A stretch of 59,243 nucleotides of DNA. Source: Minisyncoccota bacterium. Its GTDB lineage: Bacteria; Patescibacteriota; Minisyncoccia; UBA6257; 1-14-0-10-40-38. The notes under the pieces were generated by a model. It was not told the DNA's origin, searched no databases, and worked only from the letters and a program-made list of their open reading frames with translations. Shown piece after piece: positions 41,582-50,892 of the stretch. The stretch is taken from positions 1 to 59,243 of the forward strand of contig SIBX01000001.1 in the NCBI GenBank assembly GCA_009694925.1. Reading direction: 5' to 3'. The first letter of the stretch is position 1, and the number at the start of each line of letters is the position of its first letter. Made by a program: the position numbers and the translations under genes.

Positions 41582-42457
41582 ATGAATTTTTTCAAACAAA
41601 TTAAGTCTTCTATCTACGATCCTAAATTTTATAAAGACCTAGAGGGTGAAACTGTTTTTTCTTCGATTAAATATTTTTTTAAACTATCATTTTTTTTAGC
41701 GCTAATTTTTACGATTATCAGCGGTCTTTTTAATTTATCTTTTTTTTCAGATACTAAAAAACTCATTAATGACAGTTTTTCCAGTATTCCAGAGGATCTT
41801 GAAATAAATATATATAGTGATAAAGGATTAATTGAATCAAACAAAAAAGAGCCATATTTTTTAAACGAAACCGCAATCATTAATAATAATGAAAATATTA
41901 AAAAATTAAATTCATCTCATATCTTAACCGTTGATACTAATCAAAACTTATCTGTTGATGCCTTAGATAAATATAATTCCATTATTTCCGTATTTAAAGA
42001 TTCTATTGCCTTTCATAATTCAGAAGATGGTGATATAAGAATTTATAAGGCAAAAGATTTACCAGACTTAAAAATTTCAAAAGACGAAGTACATAAGTGG
42101 AGAGATACGTTTTTAAGATTTTGGCCACTTATAGCAGTGCTAATTAATTTAATAATGTTTTTTATTTTGATTATTTATTCCATAAAATATTTATTAGGGG
42201 CATTGGTTCTAGGGTTGGTTATATTTTTACTTTTGAAATTTGAAAAGAAAGATATTTCTTTTAAGTATTCTTTTAAAATTAGCCTTCATTTATTAACAAT
42301 ATTAATTATTTTAGATGCCCTTATGAACTCCTTTACTAACTATGGCTTCAGTTTCTCAAATGGATATTTTTCTACTGCAATTTTAGCCTTAATTATTTTT
42401 TTAAATCTTAAAAATTTCAAAAAAGAAGATAAAATAGATACGGGATTGCCTCTATAG
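41582..42457 (+). CDS. DUF1189-like membrane protein
   Basis: 291 aa. The start MNFFKQIKSSIYDPKFYKDL followed by a membrane helix, an extracytoplasmic domain (about 55-170) and four or five C-terminal helices is the layout of DUF1189 proteins. Function of that family is not established. It is embedded between mraY and ftsW, so a role in the envelope is plausible. Confidence 0.65.
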   Translation: MNFFKQIKSSIYDPKFYKDLEGETVFSSIKYFFKLSFFLALIFTIISGLFNLSFFSDTKKLINDSFSSIPEDLEINIYSDKGLIESNKKEPYFLNETAIINNNENIKKLNSSHILTVDTNQNLSVDALDKYNSIISVFKDSIAFHNSEDGDIRIYKAKDLPDLKISKDEVHKWRDTFLRFWPLIAVLINLIMFFILIIYSIKYLLGALVLGLVIFLLLKFEKKDISFKYSFKISLHLLTILIILDALMNSFTNYGFSFSNGYFSTAILALIIFLNLKNFKKEDKIDTGLPL

Positions 42458-42554
42458 CGTCGTCTTGTTTTTGATAGTCAAATTACCCAATTTTGACATT
42501 AGGGTGCATTTTATTTTTTTGTTATAATTAATAAAATCATCTCTAGATAAAAAG

Positions 42555-44045
42555 ATGCTTCTAATTAAAAACGCAAAAATTATAGATGGAACCGGAGGCC
42601 TGCCTTTTTTGGGCGATGTTTTAGTTCGCGATGGCTTAATCTCTGAAATAGGAAATTTAAAAAATAGAAAAATAGAACACGTTTTAGATGTTAATGGTCA
42701 ATATTTAATTCCTGGGATTATAGATATAAATACATCCTCAGATCATTATTTTACCCTTTTTAGTGATAAGGATCAGGAAAGTTTTTTAAGCCAAGGAGTT
42801 ACAACAATTATAGGCGGACATTGCGGGGTTTCTTTGGCCCCTTCTTACTCTGGAGAATTTTATGGCATGGAAAATTGGTCAATTCCACATGGCCATAACG
42901 TAAACTGGCACGGGATCGATGGTTTATTAAAAACCATCGAAAAGAATGGCTTAGGTGTAAATTTTGGAACTTTTATTGGCTATAATTCTGTTAGGGGAAA
43001 TATTTTGGGTGATCAAAAAAGAGACTTAACAATAAATGAAATTAAGGTCGCTAAAAAAATAATAACTTCAGGTCTAGAAGAAGGTGCTATTGGAATTTCT
43101 CTTGGGTTAGGATTTATAGACGGCAAATCCATAAGTCACAAAGAGATAGTCGAAGCACTGGAACCGGTTAAAAAAATGGACAGAATATTCTCAGTTCATT
43201 TAAAAAATTACAAAGAAAACTTAGAAAGATCTATTTCAGATATTTTAAACATATCTGAAAGTACCGGAGTAACAACTCTCATTAGTCACCTCAATCCAAT
43301 AATTGGATTTGAAAAATCTTTTGGAAACGCGATTGGTTCTTTGTCTAAAAAATCAAATAATAAAATTTATTTTGATTCTTACGCTTCAGAATGGTCTCTT
43401 CTCCCGATTCAATTCATGCTTCCGGATTGGGTTAAATTTGGAAAAGTTGAAGATATTTTAAATAAAATAAAAGAAAAAAATTCTCGAGAGAAAATAATCT
43501 CAGAAATAGAATATTTTAATCCGCAAAACATTCAAATAGCTCATTCCAAAATACTTCCTCATCTTGAAGGTAAAACAATTGAAGATTATTCAACTAATCG
43601 TGGGATATCTGCTAAGGAGGCAATTTTGGAATTATTAGAAAAATCAAAATTTCAAATGTCTATTTTTATAAAAAATATAAACCACGATTATGCATTGATG
43701 AATTTGTTAGAAAACAACGCCGTTTTATCTTCTAATGCGCCAGGGTTCAATTTTGAAAAATCAGGATTAAATCACGAAAGAAATTTAAATATTTTTTCAA
43801 ACTTCTTTAAGTTTTCTGAAAATTCTAAAAAAATAACCATAGAAAGTGCCGTACGCAAGACAACTAGCTTGCCGGCTTCCATTTTGGGCATAAAAAACAG
43901 GGGAGTAATCGCTAAAAATTTTATAGCCGATATAGCAATATTGGATAAAAATTGGAAAGCAAGAGAGGTTTTTATAAAAGGCAAAAAAGTTTTTTCAGAA
44001 GGAAAATCTCTTAATAAATTAGGCGGGAAAATATTAAAAAAATAA
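42555..44045 (+). CDS. Amidohydrolase of the D-aminoacylase type lacking canonical metal ligands
   Basis: 496 aa. The fold is clear from MLLIKNAKIIDGTGGLPFLG, LIPGIIDI, SQGVTTIIGGHCGVSLAPS and the end block AVRKTTSLPASILGIKNRG. The usual HxH after 'GFID' is NTS here (DINTSSDHY) and the usual catalytic Asp near the end (SDG) reads SNAPGF. It may bind no metal pair or be a pseudo-enzyme. Its position between mraY and ftsW suggests a link to D-amino-acid or muropeptide metabolism. Confidence 0.75.
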   Translation: MLLIKNAKIIDGTGGLPFLGDVLVRDGLISEIGNLKNRKIEHVLDVNGQYLIPGIIDINTSSDHYFTLFSDKDQESFLSQGVTTIIGGHCGVSLAPSYSGEFYGMENWSIPHGHNVNWHGIDGLLKTIEKNGLGVNFGTFIGYNSVRGNILGDQKRDLTINEIKVAKKIITSGLEEGAIGISLGLGFIDGKSISHKEIVEALEPVKKMDRIFSVHLKNYKENLERSISDILNISESTGVTTLISHLNPIIGFEKSFGNAIGSLSKKSNNKIYFDSYASEWSLLPIQFMLPDWVKFGKVEDILNKIKEKNSREKIISEIEYFNPQNIQIAHSKILPHLEGKTIEDYSTNRGISAKEAILELLEKSKFQMSIFIKNINHDYALMNLLENNAVLSSNAPGFNFEKSGLNHERNLNIFSNFFKFSENSKKITIESAVRKTTSLPASILGIKNRGVIAKNFIADIAILDKNWKAREVFIKGKKVFSEGKSLNKLGGKILKK

Positions 44046-44046
44046 A

Positions 44047-45171
44047 ATGACGCCAATTTCTAATAAAAAAAAATACAATTGGCCAGACATGTTTTTTGTA
44101 ACAACTTTTTTTATATTGGTCTTTTGGGGATTAGTTATTTTAGGTAGCGCATCGTCAAATTTTTCTAATTTAAAGTTTGGCGATAGTTTTTATATGCTCA
44201 AAAAACAAATAATGTACGGCTTCTTAATAGGCCTTCTTGGTTTTTTTATAGCCTTAAAAATACCATATAAAAGTTATAAAAACATAGCACCACTTCTTCT
44301 TGCTGGGTCAATAATAATTTTATCTCTAGTTTTTACACCGCTTGGAGTAACTATAAAAGGCTCTGCGCGATGGGTAAGCTTGAAATTATTTTCATTTCAG
44401 CCATCAGAGGTCGCAAAGTTTCTTTCTATCATATATTTTGCTTATTGGTTTAGTAAAAAAAATATCAGGGAGGCGAATCTCAGGGATGCTTTACCGTTTT
44501 TTGTTATTTTAGGAATAATTCTAACTCTTTTATTTTTTGAGCCAGCTACAAGCGTTGCAATTGTAATTTTTTTATCATCTTGTGCGATTTATTTTTTTGC
44601 TGGTGCAAAAATGAGGCATATGGGTATATTATCCGTATGTATTTTAGCGGTGGTAGCAGGAATTATTTACGCAACGCCATATAGACTTTCAAGAATTCAA
44701 GGTTTTTTTAATAGCGCAGAATTTTCTAAGACCAGTGGTTTTCATATAGGCCAAGCAATGATAGCCATTGGATCTGGTAGATTAACCGGAGTAGGCTTTG
44801 GTCAATCAACCACCAAGCTAAGATTTCTACCGGAGCCATACGGTGATTCAATTTTTGCCGTATTAAGCGAGGAGTTTGGTTTTTTTGGTTCAATATTCAC
44901 AATCTTGCTTTTTGGGCTTTTAATCTTAAGGATTTTTATCCTAGCTAAAAAAATTCCGGACAAGTTCGGTTCATATTTATTAATTGGTTTTGGATCAATG
45001 ATAGGAATTCAAGCATTTATAAACATCGCAGCAATTTCAGGGCTCATTCCCTTAACTGGAATGCCGTTGCCGTTTATAAGTTACGGAGGAACCGCCTTAG
45101 CAGTTTTTATGACTATTTCTGGAATAATAGCCAACGTCTCAAAATATGCGCAAATAAGTTATAATGATTAA
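44047..45171 (+). CDS. ftsW: SEDS-family division glycosyltransferase FtsW
   Basis: 374 aa, ten membrane helices. Polymerises lipid II at the septum. Motifs: VTIKGSARWVSL, FSFQPSEVAKFL, the long fourth loop with the catalytic Asp region, LPEPYGDSIFAVLSEEFGF, TGMPLPFISYGGTALAV. RodA is the alternative, but murG follows three bases later, as in division clusters. Confidence 0.93.
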   Translation: MTPISNKKKYNWPDMFFVTTFFILVFWGLVILGSASSNFSNLKFGDSFYMLKKQIMYGFLIGLLGFFIALKIPYKSYKNIAPLLLAGSIIILSLVFTPLGVTIKGSARWVSLKLFSFQPSEVAKFLSIIYFAYWFSKKNIREANLRDALPFFVILGIILTLLFFEPATSVAIVIFLSSCAIYFFAGAKMRHMGILSVCILAVVAGIIYATPYRLSRIQGFFNSAEFSKTSGFHIGQAMIAIGSGRLTGVGFGQSTTKLRFLPEPYGDSIFAVLSEEFGFFGSIFTILLFGLLILRIFILAKKIPDKFGSYLLIGFGSMIGIQAFINIAAISGLIPLTGMPLPFISYGGTALAVFMTISGIIANVSKYAQISYND

Positions 45172-45173
45172 AA

Positions 45174-46307
45174 ATGTCTAAGATTAGAATAATTTTGACT
45201 GGAGGTGGAAGCGGAGGGCACATGATGCCTCTTTTGGCCGTCGGTGAAGAGGTTTGGAAATATGCAGACGAACAAAAGAAAGAAGTAAAAATGAAATATT
45301 TTGGCGATCCATTAGGATATAGGGATGAATTTTTGATTCGCCGTATTCCAATTTCAAAAATAGCCTCCGCCAAAATAAGAAGGTATTTTGATTTAAGAAA
45401 TCTACTAGATATATTTAAGTTCTTTTTTAGTTTGTTTCAATCTTTTTGGAAAGTTTACTTATTTATGCCCAATGTCTGTTTTTCGAAGGGTGGCCCAGGA
45501 GCTATTTCGGTTATTCTAGCGTGTAGATTCTATAGGATTCCCGTGATTATTCATGAATCTGATTCCATTCCAAGTATGACAACAAAAATATCTTGTGGTT
45601 TTGCTAAGTCAATAGAAGTAGCCTTTTCCTCTATTAAAGATTATTTCCCCGGATGGAATAATATTAAAATTGTCGGCAATCCCGTAAGAAAAATAATTAC
45701 TCGCATAATAGGTGCAAGAGAAGCTAAGCAATTTTTTGGATTCAATCCAGACCTTCCAGTTATATTTTTTGCTGGTGGCTCTCAAGGATCAAACCATATA
45801 AATGACTTTGTTTTAGTAAACCTGAAAAAGTTTTTACAAAAATATCAAATTCTTCATCAAGTTGGAGTTGAAAATATAAATAGCTATAAAGCCGAATACG
45901 AGGTTATGTCGAGAGACTTGCTTCCAGAATTAAAATCAAAATATAAATTCTTTGCTTTTTTTAAAAGCGAAATAGCAGAAAGCTATCAATGTGCCGATGT
46001 TTTCGTCGGTCGCGCTGGAGCAGGACAAATTTTTGAAATAGCCTCTCTAAAAATTCCTAGTATTTTAATTCCTCTCCCTGATTCGGCCAATAATCATCAA
46101 TTCGAAAATGCCATTAAGTACGAAGAATCAGGAGCTTCTCTTACCATAGAACAAGACAATTTAATTCCAGAAGTCTTAATTAACGAAGTTGATAGTATTT
46201 TAAGTAATCCACTAAAAATGAAGCAAATGGAAGATTCTGCCGAAAAATTCTATATTCCAAACTCCGCCAGACTAATAGTTGAAGATATTTTTAGTTTAAT
46301 TAAATAA
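45174..46307 (+). CDS. murG: UDP-GlcNAc:lipid I GlcNAc transferase MurG
   Basis: 377 aa GT-B enzyme that makes lipid II. N-terminal loop ILTGGGSGGHMMPLLAV, second glycine loop FFAGGSQGSNHIND, and the acceptor-site line VFVGRAGAGQIFEIA with PSILIPLPDSANNHQ. Length about 20 residues above the usual. It ends the cell-wall cluster and runs directly into a hairpin repeat. Confidence 0.95.
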   Translation: MSKIRIILTGGGSGGHMMPLLAVGEEVWKYADEQKKEVKMKYFGDPLGYRDEFLIRRIPISKIASAKIRRYFDLRNLLDIFKFFFSLFQSFWKVYLFMPNVCFSKGGPGAISVILACRFYRIPVIIHESDSIPSMTTKISCGFAKSIEVAFSSIKDYFPGWNNIKIVGNPVRKIITRIIGAREAKQFFGFNPDLPVIFFAGGSQGSNHINDFVLVNLKKFLQKYQILHQVGVENINSYKAEYEVMSRDLLPELKSKYKFFAFFKSEIAESYQCADVFVGRAGAGQIFEIASLKIPSILIPLPDSANNHQFENAIKYEESGASLTIEQDNLIPEVLINEVDSILSNPLKMKQMEDSAEKFYIPNSARLIVEDIFSLIK

Positions 46308-46309
46308 AG

Positions 46310-46375
46310 CCCGTAGTAAGAATTCGGCAAATAAAAATTACTCGCCAAAGGCGAGTAATTGAATTTCACTGCGGG
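46310..46375. repeat. Diverged hairpin repeat of the AGTAGT family after murG
   Basis: CCCGTAGTAAGAATTC (46310-46325) pairs with GAATTTCACTGCGGG (46361-46375) with wobbles and small bulges; an inner perfect hairpin TTACTCGCC-aaa-GGCGAGTAA lies between. Same plan as 28818 and 46901 but more diverged. Confidence 0.6.
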
Positions 46376-46377
46376 AT

Positions 46378-46826
46378 AAAAAAACGGCTCCGAGAGAAGT
46401 GCATGCGACTGTGTCGCAATTACAACCCCCGGAGCCTTACTCGACAACCCTTTCTTCACCTATTGGGGATTCCTATCAGCCTGGTTCGAAACCCTAGCTG
46501 ATCTGATGCCGCCATTGCCCAAAAACGCGGGCGTTCGGTGAACAGGTACGAGAGACTGCTGATCTCAGCCAATTCTCGACGAGCGGGTTATGAGAGCGGG
46601 GATGGTGGCTTGGTTTCAGCCAAGCCGGGGTCCTTTTCCTCAAACGTGACAACCCCCCACTAAGTCGAGAAAAACCGATCGCAATCTCTGTGTCCCTTTC
46701 TGGAGTTGTTTACCCCATAGGAGAAACCTGAGCCAGGCTTGCTTTTTACGAACAGATACACTGGCTTTCTCTGTTCGTTACCGCACTTTTACTCTAGTTG
46801 AGATCACGGCAACTCTCAACCATTAC
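46378..46826 (-). ncRNA. Large putative structured RNA (about 449 nt)
   Basis: A near-consensus promoter (TTGACA-17-TATACT, minus 46861-46833) drives a GC-rich transcript without any frame that has a ribosome site. Stems visible in order: GTTGAGA/TCTCAAC, ACGAACAGA/TCTGTTCGT, GGCTTGG/CCAAGCC, and ATCAGCTAGG/ near-complement around GTTTCGAAC; CTCGAC can close over a distance with GTCGAG. It ends in CGGCTCCG/CGGAGCC with seven T. tmRNA was considered (GTTTCGAACC looks like a T-loop), but the ends do not form an acceptor stem with CCA and no tag frame is found. Confidence 0.65.
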
Positions 46827-46832
46827 TCTTCC

Positions 46833-46861
46833 AGTATAGCATACCTAATTTTTATTGTCAA
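46833..46861 (-). promoter_or_regulatory. Near-consensus promoter of the 449-nt RNA
   Basis: Minus strand TTGACA (46861-46856), 17-base spacer, TATACT (46838-46833). Confidence 0.85.
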
Positions 46862-46900
46862 TAGATATTGTGGAAAACTGCTAAAAACCCAATGAAATAA

Positions 46901-46967
46901 ACCCAGTAGTAGAAATTAGACAGTTGACTCTGTCGCCCTGCGACAAGTCTAATTTTCACTACTGGGT
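46901..46967. repeat. Nested hairpin repeat, ACCCAGTAGT family
   Basis: ACCCAGTAGT-aga-AATTAGAC (46901-46921) pairs with GTCTAATT-ttc-ACTACTGGGT (46947-46967), with an inner hairpin TGTCG-ccctg-CGACA. It shares plan, length and sequence ends with 28818-28885. Confidence 0.8.
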
Positions 46968-47016
46968 AAGCATTTTCAATTGAAAATTATTCTCTAAAGT
47001 GATACTATTAACCCCA

Positions 47017-48489
47017 ATGCCACCTAAAGAATCCAAAGAAATAAGGGTTCGCATAGCTCCCAGCCCAACTGGCTTCTTTCACTTTGGAACAGCTAGAACT
47101 GCTCTTTTTAACTATCTTTTCGCCAAAAAACACAATGGCAAGTTTATAGTGAGAATCGAGGACACAGACAGAGAACGTTCAAAGCCAGAGTATGAAAAAG
47201 ACATCTTGGATGGCCTAAGATGGCTTGGACTTAATTCAGACGAAGATCCAATAGTCGGAGGAAGCCATGGGCCATATCGCCAAAGCGAGAGATTAGATAT
47301 GTATGAAAAATATTTAAAACAGCTTTTAAGCGAAAATAAGGCCTATTATTGCTTTTGTGCATCAGAAGATTTAGAAATGGAAAGAAAAGTAATGATGGAG
47401 TCGGGCATTGCTCCTAAATATTCTGGAAAATGCAGAAGCATTTCCCATAAAGAAGCTGAAGGTAAAATTGAAAAAGGAGAAGCTTCCATAATTCGTTTTA
47501 AAATGCCCGAAGAAAAAATCCGCTTCAATGATTTAATTAAAGGTAAAATTGAAATGGACTTATCTCTATTTGGCGATCAAGTTATAGCAAAAAATCTTCG
47601 TGAACCACTTTATAATTTCGCCGTTGTGGTTGACGATGAAGAAATGAAAATTTCTGATGTAATTCGAGGAGAAGATCATCTTCCTAATACTCCAAAACAA
47701 ATTCCCATACAAAAAGCCCTAGGATTTAAAGAAGTGGCCTATGCCCACCTTCCTTTAATTTTAAATCCAGACAGAAGCAAAATGTCTAAAAGATTTTTAG
47801 ATGTTTCAGTAAAAGATTATAAAGATAAAGGATATTTACCTTCTGCCATGGTGAACTTCATGGCCTTAATCGGTTGGCATCCAGAAGCCAAGTCTGGAGA
47901 ATCAGAAAAAGAAATTTTTACCATAAAAGAATTGATTTCAGAATTTAGTTTAGAAAGAGTTCAAAAAGGGGGAGGAATTTTCAGCGAAGAGAAATTAGAT
48001 TGGATAAATTCTCAATTTATTAAAAACATGGAAGATGTCCATCTTTTAGAAGAATTAAAATTAAGAGGGGATGTTGAAGAAAGCTCTTTAAGCAAAGAGT
48101 CTGTGCTTAAAATTATAAAAAGCACCAAGGAAAGAATGAAAAACTTAAGCGAATTTAAAAATTTGGCTCATTTTTTCTTTAAACTTCCACAATATGATAA
48201 AAATCTTTTAATTTGGAAAAAATCCAACTTAGCCGGAGCGGTTATTGCCCTAAATGAATCTGTAGCGATATTAGAATCTATTAGTCCAGAAAATTTTAAA
48301 AAAGAAGTTATAGAAAAAGAGTTAAACCAATTTGGAGAAAAAATAGGCAAGGGAGATCTCTACTGGCCCGTCAGGGTTGCTTTATCTGGAAGAGAATTTT
48401 CCCCGCCACCACAAGAAATAATGGATATATTGGGTAAAGATGAGTCCATAAAGAGGGTCAAATCTGCTATAGAAAATCTAGAAAAATAA
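47017..48489 (+). CDS. gltX: Glutamyl-tRNA synthetase
   Basis: 490 aa class I synthetase from the ATG at 47017. APSPTGFFHFGTARTALFN contains the HIGH-type motif as HFGT; KMSKR is present as DRSKMSKRFL (about residue 254-258); the CxCx motif site YYCFCASED hints at a zinc site. TACTAT (47004-47009) ends seven bases before the ATG (leaderless type). Whether it also charges tRNA(Gln) for GatCAB, as in many bacteria, cannot be decided here; a tRNA-Gln lies at 54620. Confidence 0.96.
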   Translation: MPPKESKEIRVRIAPSPTGFFHFGTARTALFNYLFAKKHNGKFIVRIEDTDRERSKPEYEKDILDGLRWLGLNSDEDPIVGGSHGPYRQSERLDMYEKYLKQLLSENKAYYCFCASEDLEMERKVMMESGIAPKYSGKCRSISHKEAEGKIEKGEASIIRFKMPEEKIRFNDLIKGKIEMDLSLFGDQVIAKNLREPLYNFAVVVDDEEMKISDVIRGEDHLPNTPKQIPIQKALGFKEVAYAHLPLILNPDRSKMSKRFLDVSVKDYKDKGYLPSAMVNFMALIGWHPEAKSGESEKEIFTIKELISEFSLERVQKGGGIFSEEKLDWINSQFIKNMEDVHLLEELKLRGDVEESSLSKESVLKIIKSTKERMKNLSEFKNLAHFFFKLPQYDKNLLIWKKSNLAGAVIALNESVAILESISPENFKKEVIEKELNQFGEKIGKGDLYWPVRVALSGREFSPPPQEIMDILGKDESIKRVKSAIENLEK

Positions 48490-48490
48490 T

Positions 48491-49759
48491 ATGAAAATTT
48501 TCAATTATAAATTTATTCAGATAGTTTTATTTTTTTCACTTCTTTTTTTACTTGGAACTAAGGCATCTTTTGCCACAACCTCCCTTGAACTTAATTTAAA
48601 AACAGCCATAGAAGATAAATCAAAAGATCTTCAAGAAATAACAAAGAAAATCGAAGAAACTCAAAATCAGCTCTTTGAAACACAGGAAAAAGGAATTACT
48701 TTAAAACAAGCAGTTAAAAAGACAGATACCTTACTTAATCAGATTAATTTAAATATAAAATCAAGCGAAATAAAAATAGACAAACTAGGACTCGAACTTG
48801 AAAATTTAAGCCTTTCAAAGAAAGACAAAGAAAATAAAGTTTTAGAAAAAAAGACTGCTATTGAAGAGCTTTTACGTGAAATAATGAAAAAAGGCAGAGG
48901 GTCTAGTCTGAGATTGATTCTTGAAAGTAAAAGCATTTCTCAAAGTATTTTAGATTCAAAATCTATTGAATATATGAGCAGAAGTCTGGCATCCGAGGTA
49001 AATGATCTAGAGTTGCTTAAAAATGGTCTAGTGAATCAAATAGGGGAAACTGCGGAGAAGAAGCATTCCTTAGAAGGAGAAAAAGTTAATCTTAAATATA
49101 AAAAAAATATAGCCGAAGATGAAAAAAACAATAAGCAATATATCTTAAGCACAACCAAAAGTCAGGAAAAACTATATCAAGCTCAATTAAGGGAATTAGA
49201 GAGAAAACAAGAAGAGATAGCCGCCGAAGTTGAGGCAATAGAATCGGAGCTTCGCTTAAAAATAGATCCCAGTCTTCTTCCGAGCGCTATCCCAGGAGTT
49301 CTTCTTTGGCCAGTTCAGGGTGGTTATTTAACTCAAGGATATGGATCAACCGCCTTTGCTCTTAAAACATATAGAGGCAAGCACCACAATGGTATTGATA
49401 TCGGATCGCCAATTGGAACTCCAGTTTATAGTGCAGAAGATGGAGAAATTGTCTTTACGGCCAATCAGGATAGTTTTTGCAGAGGAGCAGGATATGGCAA
49501 GGTCTTAGTTGTTAAACACGATAATAATTTGACTACTTTATATGGTCACTTATCTCAATATTCTGTTCGCGTCGGTCAGAAAGTTAAGAAAGGCGAAGTT
49601 ATAGGCTATATGGGTAAAACAGGTTGGGCAACTGGACCGCATTTGCATTTTGTTGTTTTCGTTAGTGCAACTTATTATGTAAAACCAACGCGATCTTGCG
49701 GGGCAATGCCGGTTGGAGGAGATTTGGATCCGACTAAATATGTCTCACACGCTCCATAA
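48491..49759 (+). CDS. Murein hydrolase or activator with coiled coil and M23 (LytM) domain
   Basis: 422 aa. Signal peptide (FIQIVLFFSLLFLLGTKASFA), a long coiled coil (about 30-255, EnvC-like), then LytM: HHNGIDIGSPIGTPVYSA carries the first ligands, TLYGHLS and GPHLHFVV the rest. All zinc ligands appear present, so it may be an active peptidase rather than an EnvC-type activator. It probably cuts peptidoglycan at division. It starts one base after gltX ends. Confidence 0.92.
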   Translation: MKIFNYKFIQIVLFFSLLFLLGTKASFATTSLELNLKTAIEDKSKDLQEITKKIEETQNQLFETQEKGITLKQAVKKTDTLLNQINLNIKSSEIKIDKLGLELENLSLSKKDKENKVLEKKTAIEELLREIMKKGRGSSLRLILESKSISQSILDSKSIEYMSRSLASEVNDLELLKNGLVNQIGETAEKKHSLEGEKVNLKYKKNIAEDEKNNKQYILSTTKSQEKLYQAQLRELERKQEEIAAEVEAIESELRLKIDPSLLPSAIPGVLLWPVQGGYLTQGYGSTAFALKTYRGKHHNGIDIGSPIGTPVYSAEDGEIVFTANQDSFCRGAGYGKVLVVKHDNNLTTLYGHLSQYSVRVGQKVKKGEVIGYMGKTGWATGPHLHFVVFVSATYYVKPTRSCGAMPVGGDLDPTKYVSHAP

Positions 49760-49774
49760 GCAGTATTTTTAATA

Positions 49775-50722
49775 ATGGAAAGGAATCATTTTCTTCAATC
49801 GCAAGAATGGGCAGATTTTCAAAAATCCCTAAACTTAAATAGGGCTTTTTTTAATTTTAATATGGATGGTCTTAAGTCTATTTATCAAAAAAATAATTTT
49901 CCATTCGGATTTAATTATTTTTATTTCCCTCGCGGACTAATTTTTAAAAAAGAAATTAATAAACTAGAGTTAGATAATTTTATTAATTTATTTAAGCAGG
50001 GGACACGCCCTCTCAATAAATCGATTTCACTCAAAATAGAGCCTAACGAAAATTACTCCAAAGAATTAGAGGATATCTTGAAAAGCTCCGGTTTTAAAAA
50101 GGCAAAATCAATCCAGCCAGAAGAAACTATAATAATAGATTTAGAAAAATCGGAAGATGAACTTTTACGTGAGATGGAGCACGACACTCGTTATGCAATA
50201 AGATATGCAAATCGTCAAGGTGTTCAAGTTATTAGATTAGAAACAATAGAAGATAAAAAAAAGTATTTTGAAGATTTTTGGAATATATTTAAAGAAACAA
50301 ACTCTAAGCATACTCTAAGAATTTACAAAAAATCTTACTACGAAAATTTTTCCAATCTAAATGGAAAATTAAAATCTTACATATATCTAGCCCAAATCAA
50401 TGGTCAAAATATAGCTTCGGCCATCTTTTTGTCCTACGGCAGTGAAACATTCTATATGTTTGCCGGCTCGCGTACAGGGTTTGCCAAGTTTAACGCCCCA
50501 AGCCTGATCATCTGGACCGCCATAAGGGATTTTAAGCTTAATGGCTTTAAATCGCTTGATTTATGGGGTATAAGCGACACAAATGCCAAATGGCTTGGTG
50601 TTACTAGGTTTAAAAGAGGTTTTAGAGGCAAATCTATAAAATACATGGGCACATGGGAATATCCATTAAATAAATTTTATTTTTATTTATTTAATTTAAT
50701 TAAATTTATTTTAAGAAGATAA
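49775..50722 (+). CDS. FemAB/FemX-like peptidoglycan aminoacyltransferase
   Basis: 315 aa, GNAT-type double fold. Start NHFLQSQEWADFQKS is typical; further blocks are YFPRGLIF, MEHDTRYAIRYANRQGVQV, ETFYMFAGSRTGFAKFNAP and LIIWTAIRDFKLNGFKSLDLWGI. Uses aminoacyl-tRNA to add amino acids to the lipid II peptide bridge. It fits the neighbouring M23 gene and the cell-wall cluster upstream. Confidence 0.9.
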   Translation: MERNHFLQSQEWADFQKSLNLNRAFFNFNMDGLKSIYQKNNFPFGFNYFYFPRGLIFKKEINKLELDNFINLFKQGTRPLNKSISLKIEPNENYSKELEDILKSSGFKKAKSIQPEETIIIDLEKSEDELLREMEHDTRYAIRYANRQGVQVIRLETIEDKKKYFEDFWNIFKETNSKHTLRIYKKSYYENFSNLNGKLKSYIYLAQINGQNIASAIFLSYGSETFYMFAGSRTGFAKFNAPSLIIWTAIRDFKLNGFKSLDLWGISDTNAKWLGVTRFKRGFRGKSIKYMGTWEYPLNKFYFYLFNLIKFILRR

Positions 50723-50801
50723 TTTTTTATTTAAAATAAATCACAAAAGGGTATTAATAGTATAAAAAACAAGAAATCATATTTAGTTAATTAAAGTAGC
50801 T

Positions 50802-50838
50802 TATCTGTCGCAAAAGGTATATTGTGCGACATGTGATA
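50802..50838. repeat. Inverted repeat in the gap before the ABC transporter gene
   Basis: TATC-t-GTCGCA ... TGCGAC-at-GTGATA. Role unknown; it lies in an otherwise featureless AT-rich gap 50723-50880. Confidence 0.45.
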
Positions 50839-50892
50839 GGTATTGTTCCCCGTAGAATAAGCGTAGCTTTCCAAAAATTAAAAAAGCCCTCC

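Noticed and set aside
46378..46826. tmRNA
   Set aside because: A T-loop-like sequence and suitable size, but no acceptor stem between the ends, no CCA, and no tag-peptide frame.
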